7,424 nt of DNA from CAZGQY01 sp964528035 (GTDB lineage: Bacteria; Pseudomonadota; Gammaproteobacteria; Methylococcales; UBA1147): the NCBI GenBank assembly GCA_964528035.1, contig CAZGQY010000195.1, positions 1 through 7,424 on the forward strand, read 5' to 3'. The position numbers were made by a program, and so were the translations under genes. This document shows, piece by piece, positions 1 through 7,424 of the stretch. Position 1 is the first letter of the stretch; every line of letters starts with the position of its first letter. Under the pieces are notes generated by a model. It was not told the origin of the DNA. It saw only the letters and a program-made list of their open reading frames with translations, and did no database searches.

Positions 1-4
1 GAGG

Positions 5-32
5 ATTAAATTAAAAACACTTTATCCGTCAA
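5..32 (-). promoter_or_regulatory. Possible sigma-70 promoter facing left, out of the window
   Basis: On the minus strand TTGACG (32-27) and TTTAAT (10-5) each match the -35 and -10 consensus at five of six positions, with a 16-nt spacer in AT-rich DNA. It lies about 80 nt past the end of the isomerase gene and would drive a gene beyond the left edge. AT-rich intergenic DNA produces such matches by chance, and no FNR-type TTGAT-N4-ATCAA site accompanies it, so this is only a candidate. Confidence 0.25.
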
Positions 33-109
33 TACAAGTGTGATGGAGTACTAGAGTACTGTCCCACGTCAATCTATGTGGCCGGTAGAATACCCACACC
101 CCTATGACA

Positions 110-934
110 CTACTGCAACAACGGCGAATCTGAAACCTGGAGATCGAATCCTTTGATGACCGCCTCGCTGGCAAGATATTCTATATATTGACTTAAGGCT
201 TTGTGCTTGACTCGATCATGTAAGTAGTCGGCAATGCGTTGTTTGACGGCGTCGTATTCAAGCCACTTACCTTCTTCGCGCTGATCAATTCGCACGATGT
301 GGAATCCATAGCGGCTTTCGATAGGCTTTTTAGCAATGCCTGTTTCAGACAATACAAAAACCTGACGTTCGAATTCTTCAACAGTTTGTCCGCGACTGAT
401 CTGTCCCAGGTGTCCACCTTCTTGTTTGGATGGACAGACCGAATACATTTCGGCTAATGCTTCAAAGGCTATGCCTTGCTGTAATTGGGTGAGTATGCTT
501 TCGGCGAGTTCATGCGCTTGCCGACGCGCTTTGACATCATCCGGAGCCGCTGCAATCAAGATGTGACTGACCTCAATTAAATCCGTAGTTTTAAACTTAT
601 CCCGGTTACTGGAAAAATAATTTCTGCAGGCTTTATCGTCAGCCTCAGGTGTCAGAACTTCCTTTTCCACAAGCTGATCGATTATCGATTCATCGTCTTG
701 ATCCGCATTCGGTTCTGCTTGAATACCCAACTGATTCGCTCTTTGTAACAACAGTGTACGCACCACCAATGCCTGAGCCGCAAGATGAAAAGCCTGTTCT
801 TTACTTGCAGCTGGGTGATATTGCATTTCTGCTGCAACATCATTTTCCATAATTTGTTCACCATTAACGGTAATATCTGCCATACCCGCTACACTAGACG
901 GTTTGACATGCAACGCATTCCTAACTGCTTTCAT
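110..934 (-). CDS. Parvulin-type (PpiC/NifM-like) peptidyl-prolyl cis-trans isomerase, nar operon
   Basis: A 274-residue protein with a PpiC-type rotamase domain at about residues 118-218. Parvulin landmarks are visible: EVSHILI with His124, YSVCPSKQEGGHLGQISRGQ with Cys167, EEFERQVF with Phe188, and YGFHIVRID with His212. The methionine found in E. coli PpiC (GQMV) is Thr184 here (GQTV). The N-terminal ~115 residues look helical and resemble the NifM/SurA-like substrate-binding arm. There is no signal peptide or membrane span, so it should act in the cytoplasm. I chose the ATG at 934-932 because it forms an ATGA overlap with the narI stop; Met18 (ATG at 883-881) is an alternative. The frame is open further upstream to a GTG at 1126-1124, but that lies inside narI. 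A similar gene (PA3871) follows narI in Pseudomonas aeruginosa. A role in folding or assembling the nitrate reductase is inferred from position. Confidence 0.92.
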   Translation of the reverse strand: MKAVRNALHVKPSSVAGMADITVNGEQIMENDVAAEMQYHPAASKEQAFHLAAQALVVRTLLLQRANQLGIQAEPNADQDDESIIDQLVEKEVLTPEADDKACRNYFSSNRDKFKTTDLIEVSHILIAAAPDDVKARRQAHELAESILTQLQQGIAFEALAEMYSVCPSKQEGGHLGQISRGQTVEEFERQVFVLSETGIAKKPIESRYGFHIVRIDQREEGKWLEYDAVKQRIADYLHDRVKHKALSQYIEYLASEAVIKGFDLQVSDSPLLQ

Positions 935-1611
935 CCTTTCTGCCTGACGATTTGGTAATTGCGCCCAAAATACCAGATTGGAGCGCTCCACACATGAACC
1001 AGGCGGGTAAATGGAAACACCAAAAACATGGTCAAACCGACAAAAATATGCAGTTTGTATAGCCAGTTCACCTCCACCAGCAAATCGGCCGCTCCCGCAT
1101 TGAATGTAACAATCTGCTGAGCCCACGCAGCCAATAGCAACATTTGACCGCCATCCATATGGAAGGCGGAAACAAATATGCTCAATAAACCCAGAATCAA
1201 CTGTACGTAGATCAGTAGCAATATGAATATATCGCTGCTATTGCTGGTCGCACGAACCCGGGGATCCGTTAAGCGGCGTTTAACCAATGTGGTCATCCCA
1301 ACAAAACAAATAGCACCAAATATACCCCCCATAAACATGGCCAGTATTTGTTTGGTTTCAGTCGTCAAACTGAGTGCTTTATAGAGAGCCGGAGGCGTCA
1401 ACAGACCCACCAGATGACCAAAAAACAAAAGCAAAATACCCACATGGAATAAATTATTAGCCTTGCGGAATTCGCGATTGCTTAACATCTGGCTGGAACC
1501 AGCCTTCCACGAATATTGATCCCTGTCAAAACGAATCCAGCTGCCGATAAAAAAAACCGCACAGGCAAAATAGGGATAAATTCCAAAAAAAAGGTCGTTA
1601 AAATAATTCAT
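931..1611 (-). CDS. narI: Respiratory nitrate reductase gamma subunit NarI (cytochrome b)
   Basis: Membrane anchor and quinol dehydrogenase: it oxidises quinol near the periplasmic side and passes electrons through two b haems to NarH. It has 226 residues, near the E. coli length. Five hydrophobic spans are visible at roughly 4-25, 53-75, 88-110, 127-150 and 184-206. Four histidines match the E. coli haem ligands (56, 66, 187, 205): His56 and His66 in NNLFHVGILLLFFGHLVG, His188 in LYKLHIF, and His206 in FTRLVHVWS. Other family segments are IYPYFACAVFFIGSW at the N-terminus, KRRLTDPRVRAT, and HMDGG. The ATG at 1611-1609 aligns with the E. coli start; upstream is a weak GAAAGA ribosome binding site 6 nt away. 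The TGA stop overlaps the ATG of the isomerase gene. No frameshift is seen. Confidence 0.97.
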   Translation of the reverse strand: MNYFNDLFFGIYPYFACAVFFIGSWIRFDRDQYSWKAGSSQMLSNREFRKANNLFHVGILLLFFGHLVGLLTPPALYKALSLTTETKQILAMFMGGIFGAICFVGMTTLVKRRLTDPRVRATSNSSDIFILLLIYVQLILGLLSIFVSAFHMDGGQMLLLAAWAQQIVTFNAGAADLLVEVNWLYKLHIFVGLTMFLVFPFTRLVHVWSAPIWYFGRNYQIVRQKG

Positions 1612-1665
1612 GCTAATTCTTTCAATATGTAATTAATGTTCTTTGAGTCTGTCCGACAAAAAGTC

Positions 1666-2370
1666 CTAAGCGTTCTTCCTGCGTCGTATTGAGTCCACGG
1701 AAACTTTTTGTACCTGGCCACCAGTCTGATTCGCAGAAGCGCAGTCTGCCAGTGAGTCATCTGCTCCAAAACGAACCGCTGTTTCTTCCCAGACTTTATC
1801 CAGAGCTTCGGCGCTATCATCACGAACTTCTTCGGAAACCGTCCGTTGCAATTGCTCCATATCCACATTGCGGTCAACTAAACTTAATAACGACTGAAAA
1901 ATAATCTGATACGGATGTTCACGTTCCTGTAAGCGGGTTGCCAGTAATGCCAATATATGTTCAATTTCTGACAACCAGTCATGAATTTCTGCATCCGGAC
2001 GCTGAGACAAATATTCCAGATATAACGGAATATAGTCGGGCAACTCGTTAGCGGTTACGTCAAAACCATTTTCTTTATAAATTTTGAGTAAATCCACCAT
2101 GGCTTGACCTCGGTCACGAGATTCTCCATGCACGTGCTCGAACAACAACAAAGACAAGGAACGACCTCGATCAAAAGTTTCCACGTATTCGGCCTGACTG
2201 TCCATCAAATCACGTGCGCACAAGGCATTAATGAATGCGACCAGTTGATCCCGAACGGATAACTCCAGCACTGCTTCCTGATTCAGAATTTGTATCATAT
2301 CGGTTTTGTACTCGAGCATTGATTGCTCTGGATAGCACAACAGCGCCGAAAGAACTTTCAAGCTATTCAT
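1666..2370 (-). CDS. narJ: Nitrate reductase assembly chaperone NarJ
   Basis: Dedicated cytoplasmic chaperone that binds NarG, allows molybdenum cofactor and FS0 insertion, and promotes docking of NarGH on NarI; it is not part of the final enzyme (known for the family). It has 234 residues against 236 in E. coli. The most conserved block is intact at residues 62-95, with FDRGRSLSLLLFEHVHGESR followed by DRGQAMVDLL. A second block, ELPDYIPLYLEYLS, is at 109-122, and EVRDDSAEALDKVWEE at 181-196 matches the family's C-terminal helix. The tail after about residue 205 is not conserved and ends in a basic stretch (RRRKNA). The ATG at 2370-2368 lies 3 nt after the narH TAA and has only a weak GGA upstream, so translation probably depends on ribosomes finishing narH. 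A 54-nt gap separates it from narI. Confidence 0.96.
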   Translation of the reverse strand: MNSLKVLSALLCYPEQSMLEYKTDMIQILNQEAVLELSVRDQLVAFINALCARDLMDSQAEYVETFDRGRSLSLLLFEHVHGESRDRGQAMVDLLKIYKENGFDVTANELPDYIPLYLEYLSQRPDAEIHDWLSEIEHILALLATRLQEREHPYQIIFQSLLSLVDRNVDMEQLQRTVSEEVRDDSAEALDKVWEETAVRFGADDSLADCASANQTGGQVQKVSVDSIRRRKNA

Positions 2371-2373
2371 GTG

Positions 2374-3957
2374 TTAATCCGGTTGGTTGGGCGGGGTTAC
2401 CGGTGGAAGCCGAACCCCCGGTTTATATTTGCCAATGGAATCGACGTTAATAGTCGCTGTAGTGGTTTTCCGCGTTCCAAACAAATTTGTCGCGCTATTG
2501 CCGTTACTACAACCATCGCCAAAACTAAAGCCACAACCGCCTCTTTCAGGAAAAGCATCGACAGCTTCTTCCCGGTGTGCTGTCGGTATCACGAAGCGGT
2601 CTTCATAATTAGCAATCGCTAAATAACGATACATTTCTTCGACCTGTTTTTCGGTCAAATCAACCGCATCCAAAACATCCTGATCGTTAATGCCTTCGAC
2701 ATTCTGTCCGCGTTTATAAGCGCGCATCGCCAGCATGCGTTTTAACGCCAAAGTTACCGGTGCTTCGTCTCCAGCCGTCAGCATGTTAGCCAGGTATTTA
2801 ACCGGTATTCGTAAAGAATCAACATCCGGAATAATCCCGTTGACCCCAACTTTGCCGCTATCGGCAGCCGCCTGAATAGGACTCAACGGCGGAATATACC
2901 AAACCATTGGCAAAGTACGGTATTCCGGGTGTAACGGAAATGCCAGCTTCCAGTCCATGGCCATTTTATAAACCGGTGAAGCCCTGGCCGCTTCCAGCCA
3001 ATTCTCGGGAACACCATCTTTACGCGCCTGTTCAATTACTGCTGGATCGTTGGGATCCAAAAATATATCCAATTGCTTTTGATAGAGTTCCACTTCGGAG
3101 GGTACGCTGGCCGCTTCTTTTATGCGATCAGCATCGTACAAAATAACGCCAAGATAGCGAATACGTCCAACACAGGTTTCCGAACAAACCGTCGGTTCGC
3201 CCATTTCGATACGCGGGTAACAGAAAATACATTTTTCTGATTTTCCGGACTTCCAGTTATAGTAAATCTTCTTATAAGGACAGGCAGACACACACATACG
3301 CCAGCCGCGACACTTGTCCTGGTCGATTAATACAATGCCATCTTCTTCGCGTTTATAGATCGCGCCAGAAGGACAACTGGCGACACAGGTGGGATTCAGA
3401 CAATGTTCGCACAAACGAGGCAAATACATCATGAATGTATTTTCGAATTCGCCGTAAATATCCTTCTGTACCTGTTCGAAATTAATATCCTTGCTGCGTT
3501 TTTCAAACTCGGTTCCCAATATTTCTTCCCAGTTGGGACCCCATTCGATTTTCTGCATACGCTGCCCGGTAATCAAAGAGCGCGGACGCGCGGTCGGCTG
3601 GTGCTTGCCTTCCTTTGCCGTGTGGAGATTTTGATAATCAAAATCGAAGGGTTCGTAATAGTCGTCAATTTCCGGCAAATCCGGATTGGCAAATATATTT
3701 GCCAAAATGCGCCATTTACCGCCTATTTTTGGAGCGATTTCACCGTCCTTTCTCAAAGTCCAGCCGCCATTCCAAACTGTCTGATTTTCCCATTCTTTGG
3801 GATAACCGATTCCGGGTTTGGACTCTACGTTATTGAACCAGGCGTATTCCATACCTTCTCGTGAGGTCCAGACATTTTTACAGGTCACTGAGCAAGTATG
3901 ACAGCCAATACATTTATCCAGATTTAATACTTTGCCGATCTGAGCGCGAATTTTCAT
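2374..3957 (-). CDS. narH: Respiratory nitrate reductase beta subunit NarH (iron-sulfur protein)
   Basis: Electron-transfer subunit carrying electrons from the NarI haems to NarG; cytoplasmic side of the membrane. It has 527 residues against 512 in E. coli. All four cysteine groups are present: Cys16/19/22/26 (CIGCHTCSVTC), Cys183/186/191/195 (CEHCLNPTCVASC), Cys216/222/226 with Trp219 in place of a cysteine (CRGWRMCVSAC), and Cys243/246/258/262. The tryptophan is the known NarH signature for the [3Fe-4S] cluster; the others make three [4Fe-4S] clusters. The segment CVGRIRYLGVILYDADRI is typical of the family, as is the GGCGFSFGDGC stretch near residue 473. A proline-rich end (LPPVTPPNQPD) makes the tail slightly longer than in E. 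coli. The ATG shares a base with the narG stop (TAATG) and has a strong ribosome binding site, so the start is secure. narJ begins 3 nt downstream. Confidence 0.98.
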   Translation of the reverse strand: MKIRAQIGKVLNLDKCIGCHTCSVTCKNVWTSREGMEYAWFNNVESKPGIGYPKEWENQTVWNGGWTLRKDGEIAPKIGGKWRILANIFANPDLPEIDDYYEPFDFDYQNLHTAKEGKHQPTARPRSLITGQRMQKIEWGPNWEEILGTEFEKRSKDINFEQVQKDIYGEFENTFMMYLPRLCEHCLNPTCVASCPSGAIYKREEDGIVLIDQDKCRGWRMCVSACPYKKIYYNWKSGKSEKCIFCYPRIEMGEPTVCSETCVGRIRYLGVILYDADRIKEAASVPSEVELYQKQLDIFLDPNDPAVIEQARKDGVPENWLEAARASPVYKMAMDWKLAFPLHPEYRTLPMVWYIPPLSPIQAAADSGKVGVNGIIPDVDSLRIPVKYLANMLTAGDEAPVTLALKRMLAMRAYKRGQNVEGINDQDVLDAVDLTEKQVEEMYRYLAIANYEDRFVIPTAHREEAVDAFPERGGCGFSFGDGCSNGNSATNLFGTRKTTTATINVDSIGKYKPGVRLPPVTPPNQPD

Positions 3958-6900
3958 TAAGCGACCTCCTCTTTTCCAGCGACATCGCCTGGTGTTTCTT
4001 CATCATCCAGCCAGTCAACAACATTCATTTTACGAACAATTACAAATTCATCCCGATTTGAACCCACAGTACCGTAATAATTAAACCCATACGATTGTTG
4101 AGCATAAGAACCAATCATATGCGTGGGCTTGAGCACTGCCCGTGTCACTGAATTATGGATACCACCGCGGGTTTCTGTACTCTCTGCGCCCGGTACATTG
4201 ACTGTTCTTTCCTGGGCGTGATACATCATAGTCATACCCTCATTGACACGTTGACTAACCACAGCTCTGGCTGTCAATGCACCGTTGACATTGAATGCCT
4301 CAACCCAATCATTATCCTCAATGCCTACTTTCGCAGCATCAATTTCACTGAGCCAGATAATCGGCCCTCCTCTGGACAGAGTCAGCATCAACAAGTTGTC
4401 GGTATAAGTACTGTGGATACCCCATTTCTGATGCGGAGTAATCCAGTTTAGCGGTATTTCTTTATTACCATTCGACTTTTTACCGATCAGCGGTCGAACA
4501 GTTTTGGTATCAATTGGCGGCCTGTAGGCAGCAAAACCTTCCCCAAAGGCAATCATCCATTCATGATCCTGATAAAACTGCTGGCGACCCGTTATGGTTC
4601 GCCAGGGGATTAGTTCGTGAACATTGGTATAGCCTGCGGTGTAACTCACATGTTCGTCTTCCAGTCCGCTCCATATTGGTGAGGAAATGATCTTACGCGG
4701 TTGCGCCTGAATATCACGAAAACGAATTTTTTCATCCTTTTTCGGATTGGCCAGATGAGTATGATCAATGCCTGTTTTTTCACTTAATGCCTGCCAGGAT
4801 TTAACGGCGACCTGACCGTTAGTCTCAGGCGCAAACGCCAGGATCACTTCAGCAGCATCGATGGCTGTTTCGATACACGGCATACCTTTGCTAATACCTT
4901 CGTCGAGTACCTTATGGTTGAGCTTGCCCAATAATTCGACTTCGTCATCGGTATTCCACTGGATACCCTTACCACCGTTACCGAGTTTTTCCATCAATGG
5001 GCCGACGGAGGTAAACTTTTTATAGGTATTGGGATAATCGCGTTCGACAACAACGATATTGGGCATAGTCTTACCGGGTATGGCTTCGCATTCCTGTTTC
5101 TGCCATTCACTGACCCCTAAAGGCTGGCCTAGTTCGCCCGGAGTATCGTGCAGTGTTGGAACCGTAACCACATCTTTTTCAACGCCTAAATGACCCACAC
5201 AAACCTCGGAAAATTTCTTGGCAATACCTTTATAGATATCCCAGTCACTGCGCGCTTCCCAGGCCGGATCGACCGCCGATGATAACGGATGAATAAAAGG
5301 ATGCATATCCGAAGTATTCATATCATCTTTTTCGTACCAGGTTGCTGTCGGCAGGACGATATCAGAATACAGGCAGGTGGTTGACATGCGGAAATCCAGC
5401 GTCACCAGTAAATCCAATTTTCCGGTACATTCTTCTTCGTGCCAAACCACTTCTTCAGGCTTTACTCCACCGGTATCACCCAGATCTTTACCTAACACGC
5501 CATTGGTCGTACCCAGTAAATGTTTGAGCATATACTCATGACCTTTGCCGCTGGAACCCAACAAATTTGACCGCCAGATAAACATATTTCGGGGGAAGTT
5601 TTGTGGATTATCCGGATCTTCACAGGCCATGTTTAAATCGCCACTCTTTAATTGATCGACAGTGTATTCCACTGGATCCTGATTGGCTTGTTCAGCTAGC
5701 TTACTCACATCTAGAGGATTGCAACCCAACTGTGGTGCAGAGGGTAACCAGCCCATTTTTTCAGCGCGGACATTGTAATCAATTACACTGCCGGTAAATT
5801 TTTCTTTGTCCGCCAATGGCGATAGAATTTCGTCCAATTCAATTTTTTCGTAGCGCCATTGATCACTGTGGTTATAGAAAAAAGACGTGCCATTCATCTG
5901 CCTGGGTGGACGACTCCAATCCAGTGCAAAAGCTAATGGTAACCAGCCAGTTTGCGGTCTCAATTTTTCCTGGCCTACATAGTGTGCCCAACCGCCGCCA
6001 CTTTGACCCACACAACCACACATCATCAACATATTGATCAGACCGCGATAGTTCATATCCTGGTGATACCAATGATTCAGTCCCGCACCTACAATGACCA
6101 TTGATTTACCTTCTGTTTTATCGGCAGTATCAGCGAACTGCCGGGCAACACTAATCACATCCTGCGGTTTAACCCCGGTAATTCTCTGTTGCCAACCGGG
6201 TGTATAAGGCACGTCATCATCGTAAGAAGTAGCAACATGATCACCGCCCAAACCTCTATCGAGACTGTAATGCGCAAGCATTAAGTCATAGACTGTCGCC
6301 ACTCTGAGGCTATCCCCACTCGCAGTTTTGATCGTGCGCACCGGAACATTGCGATACAGCACGTTATCATGCTCTGTACTATTAAAATGTTCGTGTTCTA
6401 TCGAACCAAAGTATGGGAAGGCCACCGACACCACTTCATCGTGATCCTCAAGTAAACTCAAAGAAAGTTGCACGTTTTCATCGAGAGTTTTTTCCTGTAG
6501 ATTCCAGTACCCCTGTTCACCCCAGCGAAAACCAATAGAACCGTTGGGTACGACTAAATCATTACCATTAAAAGCCAGGGTTTTCCATTCCGGATTGTTT
6601 TCATGCTTGAGCGCACCATCGATATCGGACGCGCGCAGAAAGCGGTTCGGCTTTAGGTGATGATCCTGATGACCCCCTAAACACACCAGCATTGGCGAAT
6701 CGGTGTATTTGCGCGAATAATCGAGAAAATATTCGCTGGGATTGTCGATATGAAATTCTTTTAGAATCACATGACCAAAGGCCATGGCCAATGCCGCATC
6801 CGTCCCCTGTTTTGGAGCCAGCCAGACATCGGCGAATTTCGAGGCTTCAGAATAATCGGGTGTAATTACAACGCTTTTAACCCCTTTATAGCGCGCTTCG

Positions 6901-7424
6901 CTATAAAAATGAGCATCGGGTGTACGCGTCTGCGGAACATTTGACCCCCAAAGAATCAGATAATTCGAGTTATACCAGTCGGCCGATTCAGGCACGTCTG
7001 TTTGCTCACCCCAGGTCTGCGGAGAACTCGGTGGTAAATCACAATACCAATCGTAAAAACTTAAGCAGGTACCACCAATCAACGACAGGTAGCGAGTCCC
7101 AGCTGCATACGAAACCATCGACATCGCAGGAATTGGCGAAAACCCGGCAATTCTGTCCGGACCAAACTCTTTTGCTGTATACACATTGGCAGCAGCAATA
7201 ATTTCATTGACCTCTTCCCAGGTCGCCCGAACAAAACCACCCATACCGCGAACTGATTTATATTCCGAGGTTTTTTCCGGCGATGAAACAATAGACGCCC
7301 AGGCTTCAACCGGGCCCATTGCTCCCCGGGCACTGCGCCACAACTTCATCAACCGCTTGCGCATCAAAGGATATTTCAACCGGTTCGCACTATATAGATA
7401 CCAGGAATAACTCGCACCCCGTGG
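3957..7424 (-). CDS. narG: Respiratory nitrate reductase alpha subunit NarG (partial, N-terminus beyond the window)
   Basis: Catalytic subunit of the membrane-bound nitrate reductase. It reduces nitrate to nitrite on the cytoplasmic face at a Mo bis-MGD cofactor, using electrons from NarH. The frame stays open to the right edge: the 15 codons before the TTG at 7379-7377 read PRGASYSWYLYSANR, matching E. coli NarG from about residue 94, so that TTG is an internal leucine and not the start. About 1155 residues are visible against 1247 in E. coli. The missing ~93 residues should contain the His and three Cys ligands of FS0. The molybdenum-ligand aspartate lies in the intact motif SFYDWYCDLPP (Asp codon 7040-7038). 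Other family blocks are intact, including GFSPIPAMSMVSYA, WGSNVPQTRTPDAH, GCVGQSGGGWAHYVGQEKLR and PTATWYEKDDMNTSD. The C-terminal part, ending near NYYGTVGSNRDEFV, resembles the family's dinucleotide-binding region. No frameshift is seen. The stop overlaps narH by one base. The promoter and upstream regulatory sites lie outside the window. Confidence 0.98.
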   Translation of the reverse strand, partial: PRGASYSWYLYSANRLKYPLMRKRLMKLWRSARGAMGPVEAWASIVSSPEKTSEYKSVRGMGGFVRATWEEVNEIIAAANVYTAKEFGPDRIAGFSPIPAMSMVSYAAGTRYLSLIGGTCLSFYDWYCDLPPSSPQTWGEQTDVPESADWYNSNYLILWGSNVPQTRTPDAHFYSEARYKGVKSVVITPDYSEASKFADVWLAPKQGTDAALAMAFGHVILKEFHIDNPSEYFLDYSRKYTDSPMLVCLGGHQDHHLKPNRFLRASDIDGALKHENNPEWKTLAFNGNDLVVPNGSIGFRWGEQGYWNLQEKTLDENVQLSLSLLEDHDEVVSVAFPYFGSIEHEHFNSTEHDNVLYRNVPVRTIKTASGDSLRVATVYDLMLAHYSLDRGLGGDHVATSYDDDVPYTPGWQQRITGVKPQDVISVARQFADTADKTEGKSMVIVGAGLNHWYHQDMNYRGLINMLMMCGCVGQSGGGWAHYVGQEKLRPQTGWLPLAFALDWSRPPRQMNGTSFFYNHSDQWRYEKIELDEILSPLADKEKFTGSVIDYNVRAEKMGWLPSAPQLGCNPLDVSKLAEQANQDPVEYTVDQLKSGDLNMACEDPDNPQNFPRNMFIWRSNLLGSSGKGHEYMLKHLLGTTNGVLGKDLGDTGGVKPEEVVWHEEECTGKLDLLVTLDFRMSTTCLYSDIVLPTATWYEKDDMNTSDMHPFIHPLSSAVDPAWEARSDWDIYKGIAKKFSEVCVGHLGVEKDVVTVPTLHDTPGELGQPLGVSEWQKQECEAIPGKTMPNIVVVERDYPNTYKKFTSVGPLMEKLGNGGKGIQWNTDDEVELLGKLNHKVLDEGISKGMPCIETAIDAAEVILAFAPETNGQVAVKSWQALSEKTGIDHTHLANPKKDEKIRFRDIQAQPRKIISSPIWSGLEDEHVSYTAGYTNVHELIPWRTITGRQQFYQDHEWMIAFGEGFAAYRPPIDTKTVRPLIGKKSNGNKEIPLNWITPHQKWGIHSTYTDNLLMLTLSRGGPIIWLSEIDAAKVGIEDNDWVEAFNVNGALTARAVVSQRVNEGMTMMYHAQERTVNVPGAESTETRGGIHNSVTRAVLKPTHMIGSYAQQSYGFNYYGTVGSNRDEFVIVRKMNVVDWLDDEETPGDVAGKEEVA
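3964..3970 (-). promoter_or_regulatory. Ribosome binding site of narH inside the end of narG
   Basis: The minus strand reads AGGAGGT here, a near-perfect Shine-Dalgarno, 6 nt before the narH ATG at 3957-3955. It is built from the last narG codons (Glu-Glu-Val, just before Ala and the TAA stop). With the TAATG junction it fixes the narH start and suggests coupled, well-matched translation of the two subunits that form the NarGH catalytic dimer. Confidence 0.85.

Noticed and set aside
47..60. AGTAC-TAGA-GTACT inverted repeat (also two copies of AGTACT) as a terminator or binding site
   Set aside because: The stem is only 5 bp, AT-rich, and has no following U tract on the minus strand. A nearby CCAC/GTGG pairing at 64-81 is equally short. 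Neither supports a terminator or a named operator.
935..1126. In-frame upstream extension of the isomerase gene to a GTG at 1126-1124, adding 64 residues
   Set aside because: The extension lies wholly within the narI coding region in another frame, and its residues show no parvulin-like or signal-peptide character. The ATG at 934-932 gives the usual ATGA coupling with narI.
1608..1877. Minus-strand frame of 89 codons overlapping the end of narJ and ending in ATGA at the narI start
   Set aside because: I considered a narJ frameshift, since this frame would couple to narI and close the 54-nt gap. But the narJ frame keeps the conserved C-terminal helix (DDSAEALDKVWEE) and ends at a normal length, and the alternative frame has no NarJ-like residues.
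3403..3864. Plus-strand open frame of 153 codons opposite narH
   Set aside because: It is antisense to a strongly conserved part of narH, resembles no family I know, and has no context of its own. It is a shadow of the narH codon pattern.
7377..7379. Start of narG at this TTG
   Set aside because: The frame is open to the window edge and the 15 upstream codons match the conserved NarG segment PRGASYSWYLYSANR. The TTG is an internal leucine (Leu before KYPLMRKR), so narG is partial at the window edge.

Overview
The window holds most of one operon, transcribed right to left on the minus strand: a membrane-bound respiratory nitrate reductase cluster narG-narH-narJ-narI, followed by a gene for a cytoplasmic parvulin-type peptidyl-prolyl isomerase. 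All recognisable genes share this strand. I see no RNA genes, mobile elements or CRISPR arrays.

Organism: the protein sequences are close to the Escherichia coli NarGHJI type throughout, including long identical motifs in NarG and NarH and near-identical haem-ligand positions in NarI. Base composition is moderate, somewhat below 50% GC by eye. A proteobacterium, most likely a gammaproteobacterium able to respire nitrate, fits best. The isomerase after narI recalls the Pseudomonas aeruginosa nar operon (PA3871 after narI), but the base composition is far from Pseudomonas. I cannot name the genus.

Layout, in transcription order: narG (7424 to 3957) enters from the right edge and lacks about 93 N-terminal codons, which would carry the [4Fe-4S] FS0 ligands. 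narH (3957 to 2374) starts on the narG stop codon (TAATG) behind a strong Shine-Dalgarno. narJ (2370 to 1666) begins 3 nt after narH. narI (1611 to 931) follows a 54-nt gap, the only sizeable spacer in the operon. The isomerase gene (934 to 110) overlaps the narI stop by 4 nt (ATGA). The last 109 bases at the left edge hold no gene, no convincing terminator, and a speculative minus-strand promoter.

How the genes work together: NarI oxidises quinol in the membrane with two b haems, NarH passes electrons through four Fe-S clusters, and NarG reduces nitrate to nitrite at a molybdenum bis-MGD centre on the cytoplasmic side. NarJ is the assembly chaperone for NarGH. The parvulin is probably a folding or assembly helper for this enzyme, inferred from its coupling to narI. 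The window is mainly a conventional energy-metabolism operon. The least characterised part is the isomerase, and I found no evidence of a wholly new system.
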